From assembly GCF_014192575.1 (NCBI RefSeq), contig NZ_JACHYC010000004.1:654080-718079 (forward strand): a DNA stretch of 64,000 nucleotides, read 5' to 3'. Each line of letters begins with the position of its first letter. Position 1 is the stretch's first letter. The notes beneath the pieces are model-generated. The model saw only the letters and a list, made by a program, of their open reading frames with translations. It did not search any database and was not told where the DNA came from. The stretch comes from Variovorax sp. Sphag1AA. Lineage in GTDB: Bacteria > Pseudomonadota > Gammaproteobacteria > Burkholderiales > Burkholderiaceae_C. Shown here in pieces: positions 16,659-24,906 of the stretch. Position numbers and translations under genes: made by a program.

Positions 16659-18905
16659 TCACTGCTCTTCGGGCAGGATGCTCTCGTAGTTGTAGTGGGT
16701 GTAGCGATAGCGGCCGTACTTCGATGCCGACAGTGTCCGGCGGCCGAGATTCATCGCATTCAGCAGCACCCCGGTGGCCGCCTTGCCGCTCATCGCGAGG
16801 CGCCGCGTGCTTTCCTTGATTTCGCCCATGGTCGACAGGTCGGCCCGCGCCACCAGCAGCACGGTGCCCGTGTGCGCGGCCACGGTGCTCGTGTCGGCGG
16901 CCACCAGCACCGGCGGCGAGTCGATCACCAACAGGTCGTATTGCTCCGACAGACGCTCCAACATGGTCTTGAACGAGTCCGACACCAGCAGCTCGGCCGG
17001 GTTCGGCGGCAGCTGGCCGGTCGCGAGAAAGTCGAGGTTCTGGACCACCTGCTTGTGAACCGTCTGCTGGATCGTCAAGCTGCCCGCGATCAGTTCCGAC
17101 AGACCGCCGTGCCGTTGCAATCCCAGGTACTGGTGCGTATGACCGCGGCGAAGGTCGGCGTCGATCAGCAGCGTGCGGCGCCCGGCAGCCGCCATCAGCG
17201 CTGCGAAGTTCGCCGACACGAAGCTCTTGCCGACACCCGGAGTCGGCCCGGTGATCAGCACCCGGTTGTTCGGTGATTCGAGCATCGCGAACTGCATCGC
17301 CGTTCTCAGGCTTCGCAGGCTTTCCACCGCGGGATCGTCGGGATGCTCGATCGCCAGGAGCCTCACACCCGTCACACCGCTCAAGCGCCGCTTGGCAATC
17401 GCATCCTGGTGCGAACTGACCGGAATGGACGAGAACACCGGCAGGCCGCTATTGATTTCAACCTCATGCGGATCGCGAATCCGACGCTCGACGAAGGCAT
17501 TGCGCAGGAAGGCGGCAACCACGCCGAGGAACAGTCCCAACGCGAGCGAGGCACCAATGATGGACTTGCGGTTTGGCTTGATCGGATACTGCGGCACGAC
17601 GGCCTCGTCGACCACGCGGACGTTGCCGACCTTGCCCTCCTTTACCAAGCGCAGTTGAAGCGCGTTGTTGAGGAGCGACTGGTACAGCTCGGTGTTCACC
17701 TTGACCTCGCGCTCCATGCGCACCGCTTCCTGCTGCGCATCAGGGAGTTGCTTGATGCGCTGCTGGATCTCGCCCAGATCGGACCGGAGCGCCGCAATCT
17801 GCGCATCCAGCGTCTGGACCAGCGGATGGGCGGAGGTGAAACGCGCCTCGAGTTCCCGCCGGCGCTGCTGGGCTTCCAGAAGCTTCGTCTCGCGATCCAC
17901 CGACTGGCTGACCGCGATCGAAGCGGCCTGGGAGAAGTCGATCGTGCCCTTCTGGTTCCGGTAGCGGTTGTAGGCGTCTTCGGAAGCCTCGAGTTGCTTC
18001 TTGAACTGCGGCAACTGGACATCGAGGAACGCGAGAGTCTTCTGCGCCTCCGCCGCCTTGCGTTCGATGTTCTGCCGCACGTATTCCGCTCCCACGGCGT
18101 TCAACACACGCGTGAGCTTGTACGGATCGGTGTCCTGCCGTGATACGTTGATGATTCCCGATGACTTGCCGCGCTCGTACACGTTGAGGCTGTTCTGGAG
18201 CCCGATGACGGTGGGCAGTTCGGGCAGCGACTGGACATCAAATTCCGCACCGGGCTTGCCTTCGAGTTTGGCGACCATCAGCTCGATCGGCCCCTTGGTA
18301 CTGGTGGCCTTCAGCATCGTGCCGACCGTTCCGCTCAAGGGCTCGTTCAGGCCGGGCCCGGAGAGCGCGTAGCGCCCGCCGTCTTTCGCCGTGATGATGA
18401 AACCCGCCCCTTGGAGCGGTTCCGGCAAGTTGAACCTCGAGACCTCGATGTATTCCTGGCCGGACACGTAGCCGGGTTGGCCGAGGAACCCTGGGTTCGA
18501 CAAGCCCGTCGAGCGCCGCGCCAGCCAGCCTCCGATGTACGGGATGTAGCGAGGCGTCGCGACGACGAAGAGATTGGCCGTTTCGGCCGCCTTCGCTGCG
18601 ATCATGCGCGAGCGGAGGATTTCGATTTCCGCGCTGGCAGGCGTCTTCACGTCGACCAGTCCGCCCGCCTCGTTCAGCACGCCTTTCCCGCCGCCTTCCT
18701 CGACCTGGATGACCATGGCGGCCTCGTACACGGGCCTCTCGAGAGACGCATAGATAAACCCGGCCACGAAGACCACGAGCGCGACGCCGGCGATCAACCA
18801 CTTGTTGGCCTGCAGCACCTCGACGTATCGACCGATGTCGAACTCCTGTTCCTCCGGCGTTTCAAATACGCTGGGGTTGGGCTTGGGGGTGAGCGTGGAG
18901 TTCAT
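16659..18905 (-). CDS. wzc: Polysaccharide co-polymerase and tyrosine autokinase (Wzc)
   Basis: Inner-membrane protein that controls chain length and export by cycles of tyrosine phosphorylation. The 748-residue protein has an N-terminal Wzz domain with membrane helices at about residues 35-55 and 455-475, a long periplasmic coiled coil between them, and a cytoplasmic BY-kinase domain. Visible motifs are Walker A GPTPGVGKSF, Walker A' LLIDADLRRG and Walker B LLVIDSPPVL. The C-terminus carries five closely spaced tyrosines (YGRYRYTHYNY), the autophosphorylation cluster. Its ATG overlaps the wzb stop by one base, so the two are coupled. Confidence 0.94.
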   Translation of the reverse strand: MNSTLTPKPNPSVFETPEEQEFDIGRYVEVLQANKWLIAGVALVVFVAGFIYASLERPVYEAAMVIQVEEGGGKGVLNEAGGLVDVKTPASAEIEILRSRMIAAKAAETANLFVVATPRYIPYIGGWLARRSTGLSNPGFLGQPGYVSGQEYIEVSRFNLPEPLQGAGFIITAKDGGRYALSGPGLNEPLSGTVGTMLKATSTKGPIELMVAKLEGKPGAEFDVQSLPELPTVIGLQNSLNVYERGKSSGIINVSRQDTDPYKLTRVLNAVGAEYVRQNIERKAAEAQKTLAFLDVQLPQFKKQLEASEDAYNRYRNQKGTIDFSQAASIAVSQSVDRETKLLEAQQRRRELEARFTSAHPLVQTLDAQIAALRSDLGEIQQRIKQLPDAQQEAVRMEREVKVNTELYQSLLNNALQLRLVKEGKVGNVRVVDEAVVPQYPIKPNRKSIIGASLALGLFLGVVAAFLRNAFVERRIRDPHEVEINSGLPVFSSIPVSSHQDAIAKRRLSGVTGVRLLAIEHPDDPAVESLRSLRTAMQFAMLESPNNRVLITGPTPGVGKSFVSANFAALMAAAGRRTLLIDADLRRGHTHQYLGLQRHGGLSELIAGSLTIQQTVHKQVVQNLDFLATGQLPPNPAELLVSDSFKTMLERLSEQYDLLVIDSPPVLVAADTSTVAAHTGTVLLVARADLSTMGEIKESTRRLAMSGKAATGVLLNAMNLGRRTLSASKYGRYRYTHYNYESILPEEQ

Positions 18906-19342
18906 TAACTGGATACTCTGGAAATGCGGTCAACCCATTGCTGGGCACCGTCTTCGATGGAGGCGAGCGAACGCTGGAAGGCGTCCTTTCCGGCGCGGTA
19001 CGGATCAAGCACATCCCGATCGTTGAACTCGCCGAGCCGAAATACCTTGCCGATTGCGAATGGATAGCGTCCCTCGACCTCGCGCCGCTGACCGCGGTCC
19101 ATCACGAGGATCAGGTCGGCACGCTGGCACATCTCCACGTCGAGTTGCCGCGCCTGATGCTTCGCGATGCTGATCCCGCGCTCGTCCATCAACTCGCGGG
19201 CCATGGGGTCCGCGGGCCGCCCCACCAGCGCTTCGAGCCCCGCCGATGTGACCTGCGCACGAGGAAGCGCCGCACTGAACAGCCCCGCTGCCATCGGGCT
19301 GCGGCAGATGTTTCCAAGACACACGACAAGGACGTTTCGCAT
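18905..19342 (-). CDS. wzb: Low-molecular-weight protein tyrosine phosphatase (Wzb)
   Basis: Dephosphorylates the Wzc tyrosine cluster. The 145-residue protein begins MRNVLVVCLGNICRSP, with the nucleophile Cys8 and Arg14 of the CX5R loop. The general acid Asp is in VLDPYRAG near residue 115. The frame stays open upstream of 19342, but the family N-terminus clearly begins at MRNVLVV. It lies 16 bp after wza and overlaps wzc by one base, giving the classical wza-wzb-wzc order. Confidence 0.94.
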   Translation of the reverse strand: MRNVLVVCLGNICRSPMAAGLFSAALPRAQVTSAGLEALVGRPADPMARELMDERGISIAKHQARQLDVEMCQRADLILVMDRGQRREVEGRYPFAIGKVFRLGEFNDRDVLDPYRAGKDAFQRSLASIEDGAQQWVDRISRVSS

Positions 19343-19358
19343 GTTCGCAATCAGACAG

Positions 19359-20522
19359 TTATCGACCGGACCCCGTCGGGGTGACGACACCGCGATAGGT
19401 GGTCCAGGTCGTTGCAGTTGGCAGAACCAGGTTGAGCACGCGGTTCCACTTGACCAGTGGCACCGGATCCACGAACACCACGTCCTTGGCCCGCAGCGCA
19501 AAGCCATCCGCCATCGCGAGGGCCGTCGGCGTCTTCGCGTCGAGGTGGAAGATCGACTGGCCGCCCGTCGGCTCGTTGCGAATCACATAGATCTGGATCG
19601 GGTTGGCGGTGTTCAGATTCAGGCCGCCGGCCTCGATCAGAGCATCACTCAGGCTCAACCGGCCATTGCGCATCGGCACACCCAGCTGCGAGGTGACCTC
19701 ACCCAGGACCCCAACCTTGGTTTCATCACGGCTGCGGAAGTACAGCATGTCGCCCGGCTTCAGCAGGATCCGGCTCGGGTCGATCCCCGCATCAGCCATA
19801 GCCAGGAGATTCAACGGCGTCATCTTGCCGTCGCGCGTGAGCTCGATCGCCGAACGGTCGCCATTGGTCGTCAGCCCGCCGGCGCGGTTCATGGCCTCGG
19901 CCAACGTCATCGGGATGTCGCTGAACACCATCAGGCCAGGCGTACGGATCTCGCCTTCCATATATGCGCGCTTGCTTCGAAAGGCGTTGACGCGCACGCT
20001 AAGCTGCGGATCGCGGTAGACGCGCGACAGGCGTTTGACGAGCGCCTGCTCCACTTCCTCGACGGTCATGCCATTGACATTGAGCGAGCCCGCATACGGA
20101 AAGCTCATTTGGCCAGTGACCGACACGATGTACCCAGGGGCCGCAGTCACTGCTGCGCCGTCTCCACCGCCGGCGGAAGGCGGGGTGCTGTAAATGATTT
20201 CGGGATGGTCCAGCACCTGGATGCCCAGCACGTCTCCCGGACCGATGCGATACGGCCCGGCCTCACCAATGAGCTTTCGCACCTCGGACCCGACGGTCGA
20301 CTTGGCGGTCGCGGCACGCTGCGCCTGGATCAGTTCAGGCGTGATTTCCGTAATGGCGCCTGGCGGTGGCGGATCGATCTCGTTGGTCGAAAAGCCGGAG
20401 GGCGAGACAGCCTTGGCTGCGTCGTTGCTGGCGGAACTGAACCCCGGAGCCAGAGGTGCACAGCCTTGAACCAGCAAAGCGACCGCAGCCAGGCAACCGG
20501 CTTGGAGGAAATAGCGCTTCAA
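19359..20522 (-). CDS. wza: Outer-membrane polysaccharide export lipoprotein (Wza)
   Basis: Forms the outer-membrane channel through which the polymer leaves the cell. Starting from a TTG at 20522 the product is 387 residues, near the usual Wza length, and begins with Lys-Arg followed by a hydrophobic stretch and the lipobox LVQGC. The Poly_export domain (YRIGPGDVLGIQVLDHPE) is followed by two SLBB-type domains (MEGEIRTPG, GVLGEVTSQLG). A GAGG ribosome binding site sits 6 bp before this TTG. An upstream TTG at 20564 would add 14 residues. First gene of the leftward export operon; its promoter must lie in 20523-20770. Confidence 0.92.
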   Translation of the reverse strand: MKRYFLQAGCLAAVALLVQGCAPLAPGFSSASNDAAKAVSPSGFSTNEIDPPPPGAITEITPELIQAQRAATAKSTVGSEVRKLIGEAGPYRIGPGDVLGIQVLDHPEIIYSTPPSAGGGDGAAVTAAPGYIVSVTGQMSFPYAGSLNVNGMTVEEVEQALVKRLSRVYRDPQLSVRVNAFRSKRAYMEGEIRTPGLMVFSDIPMTLAEAMNRAGGLTTNGDRSAIELTRDGKMTPLNLLAMADAGIDPSRILLKPGDMLYFRSRDETKVGVLGEVTSQLGVPMRNGRLSLSDALIEAGGLNLNTANPIQIYVIRNEPTGGQSIFHLDAKTPTALAMADGFALRAKDVVFVDPVPLVKWNRVLNLVLPTATTWTTYRGVVTPTGSGR

Positions 20523-20770
20523 AACCGACCTCGCATGGTGACCCCGAAATGAATACTTTTGCAAACAGTTACCACTGTACCTCAGGAAAGGTAACGACTC
20601 AAACCCTTTATTGGCTTAGTGCGTAAGGTGGATGAACGCCTTCAACGAAGTACACCAAAAGACTTCATCAAAAGGAGGAATTTGCCGACATACAGCGAAT
20701 TCGAGGGGTCTTTTTTCTGATTCGCTGCTACAGAATCAATAGCATCAAGGCCGCACGCAGTCTGGCCAGA

Positions 20771-22054
20771 TCAGGGATTCTCTGTTTGCGCGGCGCGCTT
20801 CCATGCGGCGGACGCCTGATCGGCGTCATCGCGCGCCTCGGCGAGCTGGGCCAGTGCCTGCCAAGCCCGCCGATGGAGGTTGGCGTCCTGCAAGCCCAAT
20901 CCGGCCTGTGTGAGCAACTGTTGCGCCTTGCCCCACAACTGGCGCTTCATGCAGGCCATGCCCGCGAGGTACTGCAGATTGGCATCGCGCGGGTTGTTGC
21001 GCTGGGCGGACTCGATGCGAGAGAGCCAGTCCGCGTCCACCGAGTCCAGCCCCGCTTCGAGTGCGCGCACCAGCTTGACGCGCAGCGACTCACCCAGACT
21101 TTGCGGCTGCTGGATCATCCGCTCCCAGACCGGCAGCAGCCACGCGCGAGCCACAGACAGATCGCCGCGCAGGGTGACCATGCGCTGGGCCGCGTGGATC
21201 GCAACTTCCGGAATCTCGCGCTCCGTGGTCTCGAATTCGTTCCACGCGCGCAGAAGCTGCGCTGGGTCGTATGCGCCCGAGAGCAGTTCGGTCGCGAGGC
21301 CGCGAACGATGCTCTGCGCACCCGAGTCCGAGAACGCGCGGTGCTTCGCGAGGAGACGCGCGGTTTCGAGCGCCTCCAGCGTCCGGCGATCTTGCCGCGC
21401 AGCTTTCAGACGGATACGCAGGGCCAGCGTGCGTCGCTGCGCGCCGTGCGGCAGCTCTTCCAGGCGCGCGAGAGCGCCCGGCGCGTCGCGATCGTCCAGC
21501 GCCCAACGGGCCGCTCGCAGCTGCACGCCCTCTCGGGTCTCCGGCGTCGACATGGCGCCGCGCTCCGCGCTCTCATTGAGCGCCTGTTGAAGGTGCGCAT
21601 CGCGCGCGGGCTTGTCCTGCAGGGATTGCGCGCTCTCCGCCGCCAGCAAATGCGCCATCACGCGGACCTGAGGCGCGGCCGGAAGGCGCGCATCGAGTGC
21701 AGCAAGCGCGCGCTCCTGCACCAGCGCGGCCAGGGCTGCCTTGCGGGCACGCGAGAAGCGCCCGGCCAGCAATTGCACCGCAGCATCGAGAAGCGACGCA
21801 TGCAAGGCGCGTTCTTTCTGCTGGAGTCGCCATTGCCGAGCCTGCTTCGGCAGCGAGAACAGGGCCGACAGGCCGCGCAGAGCCAGGTGCAGGAACACGA
21901 AAGCCGCAAGCAGCAGGAGCAACGTGAGGTTCAGCGACAGATCGACACGCCATGGCGGCCAGAAGACGGTGATCGTGCCCTGGTTGTTGCCCGCAAACAG
22001 CGCGACCGCAGCTGCGATGCCGAACAGTGCGAGTAGCCAGAGAGCCGCGCGCAT
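20771..22054 (-). CDS. hemY: HemY-like heme biosynthesis-associated TPR membrane protein
   Basis: A 427-residue protein with two N-terminal membrane helices (about residues 2-22 and 42-62) joined by a short loop (NNQGTITVFWPPWRVDLSL), then a helical repeat region with TPR-like units to the end. This is the proteobacterial HemY (PF07219-type) that follows hemX, not protoporphyrinogen oxidase. Its role in porphyrin metabolism is inferred from conserved linkage. It begins 5 bp after the hemX stop and is the last gene of the operon. Confidence 0.87.
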   Translation of the reverse strand: MRAALWLLALFGIAAAVALFAGNNQGTITVFWPPWRVDLSLNLTLLLLLAAFVFLHLALRGLSALFSLPKQARQWRLQQKERALHASLLDAAVQLLAGRFSRARKAALAALVQERALAALDARLPAAPQVRVMAHLLAAESAQSLQDKPARDAHLQQALNESAERGAMSTPETREGVQLRAARWALDDRDAPGALARLEELPHGAQRRTLALRIRLKAARQDRRTLEALETARLLAKHRAFSDSGAQSIVRGLATELLSGAYDPAQLLRAWNEFETTEREIPEVAIHAAQRMVTLRGDLSVARAWLLPVWERMIQQPQSLGESLRVKLVRALEAGLDSVDADWLSRIESAQRNNPRDANLQYLAGMACMKRQLWGKAQQLLTQAGLGLQDANLHRRAWQALAQLAEARDDADQASAAWKRAAQTENP

Positions 22055-22059
22055 GGTCG

Positions 22060-23136
22060 CTAGCGCCCGGCAGCGGCCGTCGCCAGGGCCGCGAGGGTTT
22101 CATCGACGCGCGGCGGCTCGGTCGTCTTCACCTGCGCCTGGATCTGCTGGAGCAGCGTGGCCGCGGCCTGCACACGGCGCGATGCCGGGTCGAAGTAGCG
22201 ATTGAGCGATACCGACACTGCGGCGAGTTCGCCCCGTGCAGTTTCGACCTGGCGCGAGAGGATCGACAGGCGTGCGTTGAGCAGCTTGAGCTTCAGGTTC
22301 TCACGCAGGAAGAAAGTCTGGTCCGGCGTGAGCAGCACCGCCTCGGGCCGATCGATGCGCCCCACGCGCAAGAGCGAGCGCGCTTCGCCACGCACCGTCA
22401 GCAGGACGCGCTCCCACCACGGCGCTCCGGGCGGCACGGGCTCGGCCTGGAGCGCGCTGCCGCTTCCGCGCATCGCCACCGCGTTGACTACGGGAAGGTC
22501 GTCGAGGTTGCGGATGAGTTCATCGATCTTCTGTAGCGCCTCGCCCACGTCTGCGCTGGCAGAAGCGCGCAGCCGGTCGGCATCGTGCTGCATCGCGCGC
22601 TGCAGGGGGGCAAGTCTCGGCTGCGAGGCGCGCGCGATGCGCTGGTCGCCAGCCTTCAGCGTCGCGAGGAGCGGCTGGACGTTGCCCGTGACCTGCGCCT
22701 GCTGCAAGGCGGAGCGCACCGCGGCTTCGATATCGACCACGAGGTTCTCGTCGCGCGAACGCGAGAGGCTCTGCATGAGTTCTTCGAGTTGCGCCCGCTG
22801 GAGCGTGACTTCGTTGACACGTGTTTCGGTAAGTGCAAGCCGGGCCGCCGTGTCGCGCACGACCTCTTGCGCCTGCCTTGCGAGCGTGCGGGCTTCGAGC
22901 GATTGCGCGAGAGCGTCCGCGCTCTGCCGCGCGAGCTGTTCCTGCATGCCGCTGACCTTCTGCCACAGCGCGATCGAGATCACGAGGGCCACGAGCGCGA
23001 CGATCGCCAGGACGCCGATCAGCAATCTGGACAACAAGGCGGCTGCGGCGGCAGGGCCGGCCATCGCGGCAGTGGGCGCTGCAGCGCGCACCGCGGGATC
23101 TGGCACAGGCTCGATCAAGACGGAAGCGTCGCTCAT
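22060..23136 (-). CDS. hemX: HemX-like protein (uroporphyrinogen operon)
   Basis: A 358-residue inner-membrane protein: cytoplasmic Pro/Ala tail, one membrane helix (about residues 33-57, LLIGVLAIVALVALVISIALW), a coiled-coil segment, and a periplasmic alpha-helical domain. It matches the HemX family (PF04375-type) linked to hemD. Despite old annotations it lacks methyltransferase motifs. The start at 23136 overlaps the hemD stop by 4 bp; open frame further upstream runs through hemD and is not coding. Confidence 0.87.
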   Translation of the reverse strand: MSDASVLIEPVPDPAVRAAAPTAAMAGPAAAAALLSRLLIGVLAIVALVALVISIALWQKVSGMQEQLARQSADALAQSLEARTLARQAQEVVRDTAARLALTETRVNEVTLQRAQLEELMQSLSRSRDENLVVDIEAAVRSALQQAQVTGNVQPLLATLKAGDQRIARASQPRLAPLQRAMQHDADRLRASASADVGEALQKIDELIRNLDDLPVVNAVAMRGSGSALQAEPVPPGAPWWERVLLTVRGEARSLLRVGRIDRPEAVLLTPDQTFFLRENLKLKLLNARLSILSRQVETARGELAAVSVSLNRYFDPASRRVQAAATLLQQIQAQVKTTEPPRVDETLAALATAAAGR

Positions 23137-23903
23137 GCGAAGGATTCTATCGACGCGACCAACGACGACAGAGACGGCGGGGACACGTGCACGCGCCCGA
23201 AACCCGCAGTGCGAGCGGCTTGCGCGATGCGCTCGTGCGTTGTAAGTGCGCACGCGGCACGCCACTCGATCGCCGGCACGAGCGCGCGGAGATTCGAGAT
23301 GGCTTCGGAGCTGCTGAAGAGCCAGATGGCCGAGCCGTCGGCGGCTTCGGCAATCAGTCGCCGCTCTTCGTCACCGATGGCGGGCGCAAGACGGCGGTAG
23401 GCGGCCACCGCGTCGCAAGTGCCGCCGACGCCGGCGATCTCGTTCGCAAGCCACTCGCGCCCCGCGGCCTGACCGGACGCATCGCCGCCTCGCACGATCA
23501 ACACGCGCATGCCGGGACGCACCTGCGATCGCACCAGCGACCAAAGGGCCTCGGAGTCGAACTGCGCAGCATCGGCCGCGGGCGCGTCGATGGACGATTC
23601 GGGGACGCCGGCATCGCGCAGTCCGCGCACGGTGCCGGGGCCGGTCGCCCAGAAGCGGCAGTGCGAGGCTGCATCGATGCGGGCACCGTCGAGGAAGTGC
23701 GTGGCCGCCGCGGCACTCACGAACATCAGCGCGCCGTAGCCAGCGATTCGCTGCCATGCCTCGTCGATGGGTTTCCGGTCCGCGATCGATGCAATCTCGA
23801 TCAACGGCAGTGCGACGGCATCGAGCCCCGCAGCACGCAGATCGTCCACCCACCTGGAGGCCTCACGCGCAGGTCGGGTGACGATCACTCGCCGACGCGA
23901 CAT
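23133..23903 (-). CDS. hemD: Uroporphyrinogen-III synthase
   Basis: Closes hydroxymethylbilane to uroporphyrinogen III, inverting ring D. The 256-residue protein starts MSRRRVIVTRPAREASRWVD, the typical HemD opening, and keeps the two-domain pattern with the weakly conserved FVSAAAATHFL and WLFSSSEAISNL blocks. The ATG lies one base after the hemC stop; a GTG four codons upstream is a less likely start. HemD sequences diverge strongly, so the assignment rests on the N-terminus and the position between hemC and hemX. Confidence 0.9.
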   Translation of the reverse strand: MSRRRVIVTRPAREASRWVDDLRAAGLDAVALPLIEIASIADRKPIDEAWQRIAGYGALMFVSAAAATHFLDGARIDAASHCRFWATGPGTVRGLRDAGVPESSIDAPAADAAQFDSEALWSLVRSQVRPGMRVLIVRGGDASGQAAGREWLANEIAGVGGTCDAVAAYRRLAPAIGDEERRLIAEAADGSAIWLFSSSEAISNLRALVPAIEWRAACALTTHERIAQAARTAGFGRVHVSPPSLSSLVASIESFA

Positions 23904-23904
23904 C

Positions 23905-24810
23905 TCAGTGAGCACCGCCCGCGCGCAAGAGGCCGGCGGCGTTCTCGCCCAATGCACCCGCCTGCGCAAATTCCGCCACGCTCCCCTGCACGTGCACCCG
24001 CACCAGCGGCGCGGCACCTTCAGGGTCGCCCCAAGCGGCGTCGATGCGCAGGCCGCCCTCCGGCTGCCACCGGGCGTGAGCGGCCAACGGCATCGAGCAA
24101 CTGCCGCCCATGGCGCGACTCACTGCGCGTTCGGCGGCAGTGGCCAGCCAGTCGGATCGGCTCGAGAGCGGTGCGAGGAGTTCGATCAAGTCCGAGCGAT
24201 CCGCGCGTACCTCGATGCCCAGCGCGCCCTGCCCGGCTGCGGGCAGCATGGCGTCGGGTTCAAACGTCTGGCGGATTCGGCCTTCGAGCCCGAGTCGCTT
24301 GAGGCCGGCCGCGGCGAGCACGATTGCGTCGTACTGCCCTTCGTCCAGCTTGCGCAGGCGGGTGTCGAGATTGCCGCGCAGCGGTTCGATGCGCAGGTCG
24401 GGCCGCAGCGAGCGCAGCAGCACCACGCGCCGCAGGCTGGAAGTGCCGACCACCGCGCCGTGCGGCAGGGCATCGAGCGACTCGAAGCGCGGGGAGACGA
24501 GCGCATCGCGCGGGTCTTCGCGTTCCAGCACGCAAGCCAGCGCGAACCCTTCCGGCAGATCCATCGGCACATCCTTGAGCGAATGCACCGCGATGTCGGC
24601 ACGGCCTTCTTCGAGTGCGAGCTCGAGTTCCTTGACAAACAGCCCTTTGCCGCCGACCTTGCTCAGGGAGCGATCGAGGATCTGGTCGCCTCGCGTCGTC
24701 ATGCCCAGGAGGGTGACCGCGTGGCCCTGTTCTTGCAGGAGCGCCTTCAGGTGCTCCGCTTGCCACATCGCCAGTCGACTTTCGCGTGTGGCGATCACGA
24801 TGTTGCTCAA
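23905..24810 (-). CDS. hemC: Porphobilinogen deaminase (hydroxymethylbilane synthase)
   Basis: Polymerises four porphobilinogens into hydroxymethylbilane. The 301-residue protein shows IVIATRESRLAMWQAEH, GDQILDRSLSKVGGKGLFVKE, the substrate motif AVHSLKDVPMDLP and the dipyrromethane-cofactor Cys in GGSCSMPLAAH. The start is uncertain: TTG at 24810 gives the usual MSNIVIATRES N-terminus, whereas an ATG at 24852 adds 14 residues (MLASPRYFSLIG...). The frame stays open far upstream only because it is the antisense of ppc. Divergent from ppc with about 96 bp between starts. Confidence 0.92.
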   Translation of the reverse strand: MSNIVIATRESRLAMWQAEHLKALLQEQGHAVTLLGMTTRGDQILDRSLSKVGGKGLFVKELELALEEGRADIAVHSLKDVPMDLPEGFALACVLEREDPRDALVSPRFESLDALPHGAVVGTSSLRRVVLLRSLRPDLRIEPLRGNLDTRLRKLDEGQYDAIVLAAAGLKRLGLEGRIRQTFEPDAMLPAAGQGALGIEVRADRSDLIELLAPLSSRSDWLATAAERAVSRAMGGSCSMPLAAHARWQPEGGLRIDAAWGDPEGAAPLVRVHVQGSVAEFAQAGALGENAAGLLRAGGAH

Positions 24811-24906
24811 GACCGTTCCAATGAGAGAGAAGTACCGCGGGGATGCTAGCATGTTGCGCCGCAGCAACGTTCGCCGCAGGCCTATTCGACGAGGAGAAGT
24901 TTCGAG

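Noticed and set aside
20565..20770. Possible terminator of the hem operon around 20690-20745
   Set aside because: The only inverted repeat (GATTC/GAATC) has a short stem with a long loop; the evidence is too weak to list.
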